A DNA stretch of 64,000 bases from assembly GCF_014805625.2 (NCBI RefSeq), contig NW_023998547.1:417023-481022 (forward strand), read 5' to 3'. The stretch's first letter is position 1; every line of letters starts with the position of its first letter. Both the position numbers and the translations under genes were made by a program. The notes below the pieces were generated by a model. It had not been told where the DNA came from, did not search any database, and saw only the letters and a list, made by a program, of their open reading frames with translations. Below, one piece after another: positions 13,922 through 24,905 of the stretch. This DNA is from Glossina fuscipes (taxonomy: Eukaryota > Arthropoda > Insecta > Diptera > Glossinidae).

Positions 13922-14413
13922 GTTTGGGGAAAAAGAAATACATTATTTTTTCTGTAGATGGCTGCACTAATACATTTCTCGTAAAGTATCGATCAAACAA
14001 TTTCAGATTTATACTCGTTGGAAAGGTGACATTTCGCAGTAAAAAAAATTCTTTTACTGTTTTTTGTTTGGTGCATTCAGTTGTGAGTTACAGCGTGTTA
14101 AAAATGGAAGTGAACAAAGAGAAAATTCGGTACATTTTGGCACCAAGCGATTATCATCTTTTTCTTGCATTGCAAAATTTCTTTAATGATAAAAAATTGG
14201 AATCTAGGGAGGAGTGTGAAAATCGACTACTAGAGTTTTTTTTGCAAATAGAGACCAGGACTTCTATGAGAGAGGCATTTTGAAGTTACCATAAAAATGG
14301 CAACAAATCATACAACAAAACGGTGCATATTTGACCCAAATCGGACAATCCGAAGCATGTTAAATAAAGTCCTGAAGTTCATATAAAAATAATGGATTTC
14401 TTTTTCCCCAAAC
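13922..14413 (+). mobile_element. Internally deleted mellifera-type mariner (MITE-sized)
   Basis: A complete but shortened mariner of 492 bp. Its terminal inverted repeats match at 28 of 29 positions: 13922-13950 begins GTTTGGGGAAAAAGAAAT and 14385-14413 is the complement. Both ends abut TA (13920-13921 and 14414-14415), the expected target duplication. Inside is a transposase remnant on the plus strand. Known mariners are about 1.3 kb, so roughly 0.8 kb has been lost in one internal deletion. The element cannot transpose itself but keeps both ends, so it could have been moved by a full-length relative. Confidence 0.92.
14104..14363 (+). pseudogene. mariner transposase remnant (N-terminus joined to C-terminus)
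   Basis: The start codon is at 14104, giving MEVNKEKIRYIL (14104-14139), the N-terminus known for mellifera-subfamily mariners. It is followed without a break by APSDYHLF (14140-14163), which holds the third catalytic Asp of the D,D34D triad. The helix-turn-helix DNA-binding region and the first two catalytic Asp residues are therefore missing. After LLEFF (ends 14241) an 8-T run carries two extra bases compared with the expected frame and shifts it. In the corrected frame, family-like sequence resumes from 14244 (ANRDQDFYERGILKLP), hits an in-frame TAA at 14292-14294, then continues to a natural-looking stop at 14361-14363. It is a non-functional pseudogene with three independent lesions: internal deletion, frameshift and nonsense codon. 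Assignment to the mellifera subfamily rests on recognition of the N- and C-terminal motifs. Confidence 0.9.
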
Positions 14414-15909
14414 TAATATTATCAAGCAATTTTGAAATATTAATTGTTATCATAAAAAGAATTGATAGATATTTAAATATTTTTTTATATACTTTTTTTT
14501 TTTTTTTTTGATATTTGATGCTTTTTGCTTACTAAGAACTTTTATCATAGAGATGAAAGCAGTAAATTAAATGTGCAAAGTGATGTGTTTCTCATCGAAA
14601 GTGATATTAAAAAATATATATTTTATAAACATTTGCGTTTGTGTTCAGCAAATGAAACCACATTCACATAAAATCGATGACGGGCGACATTTAACTCAGA
14701 TCATTAAATTTATATTTTTATATAATAATCACCCATCATTCAGTGATAGAGTTAACAGTTATAGCTTTTGTTTCTCTTGATTGTTTTAGTCAAGTGAAGC
14801 AACAATGTTGCATTTAATGTAAAGACAAGTAACGGAGAAAAAATTTTACTTTTCCTTCGATAAAGCGTACAAATATATATATATGTATGTAGGTTAGATT
14901 ACCACAGTTTCATCATCGTCATTAGAAACGAGCAACTTTTGTCATTAATCAAGCATGTTTTTAGATAATAGTCGGAAATGTTCTTAAATGCTTCAAGCAT
15001 TCTGCAAATTAAATAAGTGTTTTATTATTTTAAATCTAAGCAATAAATAAAAGTTAACATGAATATTAATCAAAGCGATTTTAATATAAAAAGTTCAGTC
15101 ATATAAAGGAGTACCTCTGGGCCTTATGTGAAAGTTCAATACTAGAATGCCGCTTTTCTACATCAATCTGCCCGACTACGGTCTTTGAGAGTTGGTGATT
15201 TATTGTAGTAAGGATATGCTCGGACATAACCTAAATGTAAAAATCTAATGCAGTTATACCGCGCGACACATTTTTGGAGATTACTTGATCACTAAACTTT
15301 TCTCCCAATATGTTGATTTCGTCACGAAATGTATAGCATGTTACGCCATTTCTTTGACCCGATGTATCGTTCAGTCTGAAATCACCTAACTTTTATAAAG
15401 AAGTAAGTAAAGTAAGTAATCATGTTTCTCTAACGTTCGCCATTGGGCGTAATTGCAAGGCCCTTCTCATGCTCAGAAACGACTCGTTCTACACGTTCTT
15501 AGCAACATCAGATTGAGTTTTCTTTACGATAGAAACAATAATTCTTTTATACGAAGTCATTTAATTAAATAAGAGCATCTTGCCACATGCACGTAGCGTA
15601 ACCATGGATTCATTGTTTTCATAGTACATTTTAAGACTGTCTGTACGCTGCGCAACTATGTATGTATTGTACATTGAGAAGAAAATTTGTTCCAAATATT
15701 AATCGGAAATGTGTTTTACTTACATTTACCCTATACTTATTTTAATGCATAAACGGATATTTAAACCTCATTAAAAGTGATGAATAAATAATTTTTATTG
15801 AGTAGCAAAGCAAGCACACATTAATGATTAACACAAAATTTTGTTTTGTTTGCATCTCAACAAATAAAAACCTCTCACCTTGCATAATACATAAGAAGAA
15901 AAATGTTAA

Positions 15910-15934
15910 GAACAACAACAACAACAACAACAAC
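15910..15934. repeat. AAC trinucleotide microsatellite
   Basis: (AAC)8 ending at CCGG. Confidence 0.85.
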
Positions 15935-16789
15935 CGGACTTGATCGACCTGCTTTTAATGTTAAGGTGACCGAAAATGGGTTTTATATTATTGACAATTA
16001 TCTGACGCGTTACAATCGAGTTGCGGTATGCTTAGCTTGCGTAGTTTGTGCATAGTTTGTAATGTCTTTCAAAATCTCCATCACTACTTAAGGAGCAATG
16101 AAACAAAAAGTTTCACTTTCAATCAACTCTTCAACACCCCCTTCACTATATGTTTTTTCGGTTATTTATTTTTTAGTTGGCCAAATCGTAATTTCTTTGT
16201 CATAAAAATTTTGTCTTCCGTTCTTAGAAAAGGAATTCATCAATAGGATGGAAAACCTTTCCTGGATGTTGTGAAACTACTTATGGACAGACATGTTTTG
16301 ATCTGTTTGAAATTTTCTTTATATATTTTGCGTCCTTAAGTTTGTTCGTTAGTAGGGGAATTACTTCAGGTGTAGATCTAAAGAGGAATATATTTACTTT
16401 AGATAGAATCAATGACCGAAATCTTAGCCAAGTAAACTGTGCTTCTTCCCTGGTAACAAATAAGAACGTTATGGTCGTCTTAAAATGAGTCCTTGATATC
16501 TGTCACGTCAAAATGATCCAATATAACGAGAATATATATTATCGTTTGATGGACCGAGATGATTATCCCTCTAGTCGTTTAGCCTTAGAAATATTTCTAC
16601 AATATTTTACATCAACATCTTCTTTATACGCAGATTTGCGGAGGTCGTAAGTGTAATGTTGGAAATCGTTTATCCACTTTTTTGACCATCAATTAGCTAA
16701 AGTGTATTCGAAGACGACTTTTAACTGTCTATATAGATTTTTGAGACCTTTGCAAAAATTTGACCAAAACAAACAATGCACAGGAATTG

Positions 16790-16940
16790 TTTTTATACCC
16801 ATCGCCAAAGGATAAGAAGGGATATATTCAGTTTGGCAAAACGTTTGCAAAGCCCCGAAGGAAGTTCCCAGAGACCCCACAAACTTCCTATTTTCTTGAT
16901 CACTAGCAAATTCTGCATCGATTTGCATATGTCCCATTGT
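16790..16940 (+). repeat. Dispersed fly repeat, copy 1 (5' part)
   Basis: Begins TTTTTATACCCATCGCC, then GGATATATTCAGTTTGGCAA, then AACGTTTGCAAAGCCCCGAAGG, AGAGACCCCACAAA and TTCTTGATCACTAGCAAATTCT. The same ordered blocks occur at 33.3, 38.6 and 50.4 kb (+) and 24.9 kb (-). It resembles abundant dipteran repeats that start TATACCC and contain a short GTCTGTC block. Only the first ~150 bp are present here. The open frame over it is not a gene. Confidence 0.7.
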
Positions 16941-17279
16941 CAAAACTCGGGACGTCTTTGGCTTCCGCGTTTTTTATCTTGCTCATCAAGTAAAGCATAA
17001 TTAATAAGAATTTTCAAGTAATTAGAACAATAAAATTGTGTAGTTTAATCGATATAATTGCAATCGCTTTCCTCATCTAATCCTAATTTAAATTGTAATG
17101 CAAAACATTGCATGTCTGAAGCATATTGTTTTCTCCTTTCAAACTTTTTTTCTATAAACATTTTCAAATGCATTTTATTTATTCGTAGCGTTAATGTAAT
17201 GTTGTGTGCCTCTCTTCAATTCTTTATAGCAATTTTAAGGGATAAGAATCTTGAATTAACGGCCGTAATCAGGTTAGCC

Positions 17280-17301
17280 AAAAAAAAAAAAAAAAAAAAA
17301 A
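17280..17301. repeat. Poly-A tract, 22 nt
   Basis: Uninterrupted A run. No retroposon body is recognised upstream. Confidence 0.9.
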
Positions 17302-18717
17302 TTGCAAACTTAAGCGGAGGGACGATGGAACGAACACTTTCTCGCGCCTTGCTTCATTTAAGTACTTTAGCGTTTGACTGCCTTTCCCCGTAAATGCATT
17401 AATGGTGTTAGCGTATAGCAACAGCATGCTTAGAGGTTTCGTATAGAGTAGATGAGTGTGTGTATGTGTGTGTGTGTGTGTGCATGTAGTACTATGAAAA
17501 GGAAACGTAGCTGCAATTATAATTTGACTTTAGGAAATGTTACTTTCATGCATTCAAGCCTCAAGTACTTAATATCAGCTAAACCATCATCGTAGGCAAC
17601 TAAAATATCGGTCGGCTCGTTGTTAAGGCACAATTGCTAACTAAAAACGAAGTAGAAATAGACATAGGAAAAGGCACCTCTCTACGGCACTGGAAAGTAA
17701 CTAACAAATGCGCAGGGAGAAGAAAACCTTAACAAATTTTTTTTTTTTTCTTTTTTTCTTTTTCCAAAAAGCCTCAACGGAGTAGTAGGTTTTTAGGACG
17801 CATATACTTATGTACGGTCGCTCATATATATATATATTTATATGTTAAAAAGTATATAACATACGTACAAATGTACGCTTAGGCGGACCTACAAACATAT
17901 ATATATATAAAAATTCATTTCTTCATTCTCGATTCATTTTAATTTGTTTGTTTACTTTACTTTACAATTGTTGTTATAGTTGTAGTTGCAGTTGTTGTTG
18001 TAGTTGTAGTTGTTGCTATTACCAAGTTTGATTAATTTTCATTGCAGTTGTTTGCCTTTATATGTCTGCTTATGTACTGGCGAAAGTTTTTTTTCTGGTT
18101 TTCAATTTTTATAAATTTAAATTAGATTTTGAAAAATCGCTTTTTATTTTTATTTATTTTTTTCTTTCTTTATATATTATTATCATAATAAAATATATTG
18201 CATTAGATGTTTTTTTTTAAAAGCTTAGTATAGCATAGTAATACGATGGCGTGTTAAGATTGTAAAGAGAGGAGGCTAGCTATGTAGCAGTGTTGAGGTA
18301 AATGAAAGTTTTTTTTTTTTTTTTTACGCTTCTTATAGATAGACTCTTAAGTTCACATTTAATGCTAATGGCAAAGATGAGATTTCAGTATATTTGATGA
18401 GATTTTCACTATATATATATATAATATACCAAATATCTTCTATAAGTCATTCTAACTACTCGTACTAATGTAATTTTTTGCTGCAATTAGACAAGTAAAT
18501 GTTATTCAGTTTGCATTCTTCTCTTAAAGTGCATAAAAAAAAAAATAAAAAATAATTTAGAAAGGTATGTACCGCTTAAGGGATTCAATGAACTCTTGAA
18601 AGATTTCACTACTTAAGAAAGAATCGCCCAACCTCGATCAATCAAAATGCCGATCATCGAAACATCAATAATGTTTTCCACAAATTTTTGTATCATAGCT
18701 TGCAAGTCGAAAATGAC

Positions 18718-18745
<28 letters not shown>
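18718..18745. repeat. Poly-A tract, 28 nt
   Basis: Uninterrupted A run, which gives a poly-Phe artefact on the minus strand. Confidence 0.9.
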
Positions 18746-18748
<3 letters not shown>

Positions 18749-21490
18749 CAAGTAGAGAGGATTAATCCTCTTTTGCATATTCCTTCACTTCCAATATGAC
18801 TTTTAAAAATTTTCATTTCTCATTCTGCGATTGGTATAAAATTTCTAAAGAATTAACTAAAATACTTACTACTTTAAGCAGCAAGGTGAAGAAAGTGGTA
18901 GCTGGAGAATAACTGGATGAAATGCTGAAGTAGGGCTATATTGCAAGTGAGGCAAATATTTTGATGAGCATGAAATGGATTTTAGCAAACAAATCCATCT
19001 TTTTTCGATTGAACGGTTACAGCAGATTAGTAGATTGATAAAAATTGATTAACAAAGTTCTCAAATTTTCATATCTATATTTTTCATTTAACAACAACAA
19101 ACTATGGAATGAGAAAAAAAAACATGCCCCAACCCAATCAACAAATGATCATCAAATTGTGATTACTTTTGAAGTCACAAAATCAATTTGATGACTTTTT
19201 TCTTGTGACGTCTCTGTAATGTCTCTCAAGACCCGGTTGAAAGTCACAAAAACCATATAAAAAAAAAAAAAAATGCATTGTTTCGTTCTGTGACTGGGGG
19301 ACTGTTAGAAACTTCAGAATGCGTCTCATTATCGTTTCTAGTCAATTGGGCGTGAATTATATCGCTTCTGCTAAGAAAAAACCTATACTTACCCGTGTAG
19401 TTTGTAGTAATGTATAAGACGTTACAGTTTATTGCAAGTTGATTATAAGACAATTTTTTCTTTTGTAGCTTTTTCAATTTTCCTAGAAATGCGATTGCGG
19501 TGCGAATGAAACCTATTTTAAAGTCATTAATTTAGCACAACGTGCAAAAGACGAAACAGAGCCCAAATAAAAAAAAACAATAAAAAAAAATGAAAAGAAA
19601 AGAAAAGAAAAGAAAAAAAAAAAATTGGAAACGACAACAACGTCAATGACAGAAAAAAAGCTTTAAATAGTTTTGCTGTTGGCATTGAAGAGGGGAGAGA
19701 AAAAAAATAAAATAAAGTAGAAATAATTGTATCTTCTTGTGGTTTTCATAGACCAAAAGTGAGTGAAGTTTAATGCCATTAAGGTGAGAATGGACAACAA
19801 ACTTTGAAAAAAGAAAAAAACAAAAAAAAAAAAAAAAACGGAAAAGACGAAACACAACAACATTCAAGTGTCGATTAGTCACTGAGCTCAGGTTAGACTT
19901 AGCTTAACAATACAGGGAAATTATGCACCTTAAACCATTTAAAAGGTTATATACGACTTAGTATGAAGTCGTTCGATTATTACAGAATTTCTCTTTCTTT
20001 ATTTTCCCTGGAGATGTGATTTACACTCCGAATTCGTTGTCCGAAAATATGATATACATTCATAGAAGAAGGATAACACAAAGCAAACCTCTTTGTTTAA
20101 CCTTTTAAGCAGAGCAAATTTTTTTTTTTATTGGAGTAGATACCGCACCGTACCGTATCGCACTTTCCCTGAAAAGTCCGTGGGGCGATATTTTGTACCC
20201 TACCATGATCCGTAAATAAGACGAAATGCCAAAGATTTTTGACAAAAACAATTCCCATTGAACGGTTTGATATAATTCTCTTCATTTAAAGGTTGGTAAG
20301 GAAAAAAATTGCTTTACTTTACATACCGATAAATTTATTATATCTTCGTATTGAAAGAGTGAATCCAGGCGAACGTTTCTGTGGTAAGAGAGCGACTGGG
20401 GAGGTGGGGAGGCAAGAGAGGAATTAATGGTCGAAGGTTTTCTCTATGGTTAGTAGTGGTCATCAGTGACACGCGAATTTGAGAGGTGGAAAAAGGCAAA
20501 AATGAAACCAAAATAACACAATAGCAATAACTAGGAAAAAGCGTTTAAAGGAATCAAAAAATACAAAAAAAAATCCCTAAACAACAATAAATGCAACAGC
20601 ACGGGCAAATCAACAGTAAAGTTAATTTGATGGTTGTTTCTGGTGGGAATTTTTATGGCATCTTAAGGTTTGATCATGCCTTACACTAATGAATTGCACA
20701 CAATGCCAATCTAAGTAATAAACCTTATATCGAAGTAGTCGACAGCTGTAACTACTCCCAGCTACGATCAAAAAAAAAATATATATATTTTTTTTTGTTG
20801 TTTTTTGCGAATTGCCGCAAACAAAACGATTCGAGATGAATATTAATGAAATTTATAAAGAAATTTTATAAGTCAAGTCGCGAATATAAGGTGACGGTAT
20901 GTGATTTGTGACATGCTCTACCGTTGTAAGTACGTAGCATAAACAAATTTGATATTAAGGAATGTGCAATAAACAAATCTCAATTGACCATCAAGTTTTT
21001 TTTCTTATACGAAAAAAATACGAAATAATTTTCTAAGAAAATCGTTTCTTTTTACATTTTTTTGTTTTTTATAATGTATAGTAAAAAGTTTTGAATAAAA
21101 AATGCTTTTGTCTTCAATGATGGTTGTGTTGACAATGTTAAGTGATGATAAATGTCCAAGTGGGCGTTTGATGTTGAAATTATTAAAATGTTCAAGTGTG
21201 GTGTGTAAATCATCTAAACACGTCTGCTTTCATCATACTACATATTACAGCTGAATCAGACAGACCTTTGGAAAAGGGTCGATTTAAAAGTATGACAGGA
21301 AAGATTGACAGGCGTGATTTGAAATAGCGGTTGAAATTCGCCAGGCTGCGTTTCGCTTTCGGTTCTTATTTAATATAACCAAAGAAATCGGATACAACCT
21401 CACTAAACAGCGTAAGATTTCAAAGTAGATTTTAACAAGTTGTCCGCGACCTGTAGCATTTTCCTTATACGCTTAAGTGCGTTGGTCCGG

Positions 21491-21863
21491 CAGATTTCAA
21501 TTTGCTGCCATCCCCTCTTTTATTTGATATATTGATGTCTACTACACGATTGAGACGTGTACCGACAACGGTACATGTGGTAAGTCCATTATTTGTAGGA
21601 TTGTCAGGTTTAAATTTGCTGCTAATTCCTCTTTTATGCGATATATTGATGTCTACTACACCATTAAGACGTGGACCGACAACGGTACATGCGGCAAGTC
21701 TACATTGAGACGTGTACCGACAACGCTACATTATCCATTATTTGTAGGATTGTCAGGTTTAAATTTCCTCCTTTATGCGATATATTGATATCTCTACTAC
21801 ACCATTAAGACGTGTACCGACAACGGTACATGTGGTAAGTCCATTATTTCTAGGATATTTCAG
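21491..21863 (+). repeat. Three-unit tandem repeat (~114 bp unit) with a hairpin in each unit
   Basis: Unit 1 is 21491-21604 (114 bp), unit 2 is 21605-21753 (149 bp, with an extra partial duplication of about 30 bp at 21701-21730), and unit 3 is 21754 to about 21863. Each unit contains GATATATTGATRTC, then CTACAC-ATTRAGACGTG, then an inverted repeat ACGTGTACCG-ACAA-CGGTACATGT (10 bp arms with one G-T pair; degraded in unit 2), then GGTAAGTCCATTATTT and TAGGATTGTCAG. The unit length is a multiple of three, so one frame stays open across units 1 and 2 with a repeated peptide (core DILMSTT.LRR.PTTVH). This is probably incidental. The repeated GGTAAGT matches a splice-donor consensus, but no exon supports it. 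Divergence between units indicates an old duplication. Confidence 0.85.
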
Positions 21864-23019
21864 TTGCTAGCTTCATCTTTGGGGCGCAGACAACAAATCA
21901 TCTCTCTTAAAACAAGCAAAATTCGGACTTTTCTTCAGAAAACAAAACGTTAGTCTATCAGTTGGAGACAATTTTTTTTATTGGAAACTTATTCAAGATT
22001 TGTTAAGTTTTTTTTCTCCTATATTCTTCATCAGGAATTGTTGTTTGTCGATGCTTTAGTCAGCACATTTTCATGGGAACGCCTTAAGGTTGTAATATAA
22101 TAACCTACGATAGTTGATTGTAAACATGTAAGCCATGTAACATGAGGATATTTTGGACATTCTCTCATAGCGGTTTATTATTGCACTCATAATTAAATTA
22201 AAATAACTTATGGCATTAACATCCAAAATTCATTGCAAAGTGAATAAAACTTTCTTGTTTGACGCTTTTATTGTCAGTTATTTGCTGAATCATTTTATTG
22301 TTGTATTTTCTTTGCACGTAGTGCGCATATTCCGCTGTAAAAGTAGGCTTAGTCTAGTTTTCTAATAAAGCTAATAATGATTCGATTTATGTCATGCAAA
22401 GGGCTTCGGGGAATGCTTTGTACTTGAGCATAGGGCTTTAGCGCATACAAACACATCTAGTGCCGGACTGTTTTATCGGTAATTATATTCAAACCGATTT
22501 TAACTTTGTTAATATTGTTGAGAAAACGATTTCCTTATGTCCGTCAGATTATTATTTGTTGAAAGTTGATTCAAAGCTATTTATATGTAATTTGATTGGT
22601 ACTCATGTTTCCTACATTGGTGCTCGTCTCATGCTAAGGGCAGCTTAGCGGGAACATGTTATATCGGAGATATGTTACTGGCATGTGCTATTTACAGTTA
22701 TATGACGCTTTTCAGGTTGAGGTTAAAGATACTCTTGTTGAGCCAGCATAGCTTAAAAAGGGCTGAAGGAGTAGTAGAAATCTCAATTAAGCAATAGTTT
22801 GCAAAGAAGGGGAATGTGAATGGACCAATATCAAAGGTTAAATTGGAGTCATGCAAAATGGAAGAGAGATTAAGAGAGAAAGAAGGCGTTCGTTTTTTAG
22901 CTTTATTGCAATTGACAAATACGTTAAGCGTAAACTTGAATTAATTTTTAATGTCAATGCTAACTTTGATATTTTAAGCTTAGCGCAGTCAGCTTGGTGT
23001 AATTTATTATGAGCTGCTA

Positions 23020-23105
23020 AAAAACCGACACACCACGCCTGGACAAACGCCGGCCCGCGGCACTGGTCCCGAATACCGGATAATTCAATTTGCTCGCGCA
23101 CGGCA
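23020..23105 (-). other. GC-rich island with a locally GC-rich open frame
   Basis: A patch of about 85 bp far richer in G+C and CpG than its surroundings (contains GCCGGCCCGCGGCACTGG and GCTCGCGCACGG). On the minus strand it lies in an open frame that begins upstream of 23101 and continues to about 22838. The first ~45 residues (e.g. REQIELSGIRDQCRGPAFVQ) have mixed, protein-like composition, while the rest is AT-driven Leu/Ile/Lys. I do not recognise it. It could be a fragment of a mobile element, transferred DNA, or an isolated exon. Function is unknown. Confidence 0.3.
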
Positions 23106-24191
23106 GTACTGTAAATGGAATGTATTTTCCTTCAGTACCTGGTCAGCTGCGTAAACTGGACTTTTTTGTTTTTTATGCCTAAGTTAAAGGAAGCTGTTGA
23201 TGAAAAAATTTGCCCGCCCCAGTGTAGATAGAAATTCTTTTAATGAAAATTTGGGGTGAAGAGAAAATATAAAAAATACGATGAAATTATTTCTTGCAAG
23301 ATATAATCTTTAGTCGTCTGTAGACAAACGGTTTAACAAGAAAGTATATAAGTTGCTTGGAATCAGGTTCTATTGGGAAGTTGTCCAATTTCAACGGATG
23401 CAAAATAATCTGCTGCAGATAAAGACAATTGGCTAGTGATGGCCAACATATTAGAATTTTTATACAAGTGGACAAACGAAAGAAAAAAAAAAAAAGATTA
23501 GATATAAACACATTTTTCGTTTAATATTCTGTAGCTTTTTTAATTTTTTTTTTTTCATCTCTCAACCTATTAAACTAGATTTTCAACGTCTCTGTTTCAA
23601 TACTAAATAATAATAATAATGATGATGATGATAGTGTTTCTACAAATATTTAAAAACATTTAAATGAAAAAATTTCTCAATGCCAACACATTGATAAATT
23701 GATAAATATTTATACTAGTAAGTAGTTTAAGTGAGAAATAATTACTAGAAGTAATTACTTGCAATTCAGAGTGAGATGAGATAAAAAATCAGAAATAAGA
23801 TGAGAAAATTGTTTTTTAAAAAAAAAAAAAGAAAAAAAAAGCAATAGAGTTAATAACAATTTCCTTTGCGAGAAATACAAAATAACAATAAAAATCCCAT
23901 TAAATGATACGCTTCGACTTAACATGTAACATATTCGAATAATTTGCAAAATAAAAGCAAAAGATAATCTATCGACGCTATGCTAATACATGCTTAATTG
24001 AAAATAGTAAAAAAATTATTAGTTGAAAACTTGGTAATATTTGAGAAGGACAGTATAGGCAGTCGCCGAAAACTTGAACATGTTGACTTGCGTATGATTA
24101 ACTGCTAGGTGTAAGATAAGAAGTAGATATGTGATCTTCGTTTTGTACTAAATTCATTTCGATTTACAAAGATATTTATGAAATTTAATGG

Positions 24192-24249
24192 AAATGTTTA
24201 AAATAATACAATGTATAAAAAATACACAAAATGTTTAAAATAATACAAT
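24192..24249. repeat. Short direct duplication
   Basis: The 21 bp beginning AAATGTTTAAAATAATACAA occurs at 24192-24212 and again at 24229-24249, with a 16 bp spacer of ATAAAA/ATACAC character. Confidence 0.8.
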
Positions 24250-24504
24250 AAACTAAAAGAATTGAATAATAAATGTAAAATAAATAAAACAAATAAGGCG
24301 CATGCTCTTCGCATTCTACTCTCCAAATTATTTTATTTGTTACATACACACACATGTCATATTCATTTTAAAATTAACCCGTTCTTAGGCGTATGGGGGA
24401 ATGAACAAAGTAGTTTTAAGCATTCTGTCGTCTTGTTTGCCTTATGATAGGAACGCATACAACCTCAAAAAAGTGAAAAAATTAAATTTTATCATTTTTA
24501 ACTT

Positions 24505-24905
24505 TATCTGGGCATGACCGATTTGCGCATGTAGGCTTGAGGAATATTTCAACTCTCAAACTTCTACAATTTCTAAGTAACGAGAAGAAACCCAAATATT
24601 TTTCTTAAAAAAAATCGGAACTGCGTTTGGCTTAACCAATTTGGCCCATTTTCAATACCAACCTGTGTGCAAGAAGTTCCACTGTTTTTGCTAAATTTGA
24701 AGTCGAGAGCTTGAGTTTTGAGGCTAGGAGGCTGTTTACAGCAGACATTACACAGATGGACAGACGGACAGGCGGGCAGATGGAGATGTTTAAGTCGATT
24801 TAGAATTTGATGCTGATCAAGAATACATACAATTTATGAGGATCTCTGATGCTGCTTCCTGGGCGTTGCATACGTTTTGACAACATTTATATATGATTCC
24901 CTGAT
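24505..24905 (-). repeat. Dispersed fly repeat, minus-strand copy
   Basis: Read on the minus strand from about 24905, the blocks appear in family order: CAAAACGTATGCAACGCCCA, GGAAGCAGCATCAGAGATCC, TATTCTTGATCAGCATCAAA, TTCTAAATCGACTTAAACAT, a run of GTCCGTCTGTCC type, GTAATGTCTGCTGTAAACAG, and finally AAATCGGTCATGCCC (24518-24532 as its + complement). This is one of the better preserved copies. It shows no coding potential. Confidence 0.75.

Larger units (their letters stand above)
14416..21490. other. Non-coding region between the short mariner and the 21.5 kb tandem repeat
   Basis: No gene is supported. The region holds an AAC microsatellite (15910-15934), TG repeats near 17461-17481, poly-A tracts (17280-17301, 18718-18745), TTG-rich DNA near 17966-18010, and one dispersed-repeat copy at 16790-16940. 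Open frames are short, and those crossing 16776-17000 are translations of the dispersed repeat. Confidence 0.6.

Noticed and set aside
16776..17000. 74-codon frame
   Set aside because: Lies over the dispersed repeat copy at 16790-16940, and the same blocks recur elsewhere as non-coding DNA.
21491..21863. CRISPR-like array
   Set aside because: Units are adjacent ~114 bp tandem copies without short identical repeats and unique spacers, and the host is a eukaryote.
22460..22648. PSDYYLL motif suggesting a third mariner copy
   Set aside because: Residues on both sides do not follow the mariner pattern, and there is no HTH, GDEK or C-terminal motif nearby.
23020..23100. tRNA-derived SINE promoter (GGTCCCGAATACC resembling a B box)
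   Set aside because: No matching A box at the right distance on either strand and no tail.
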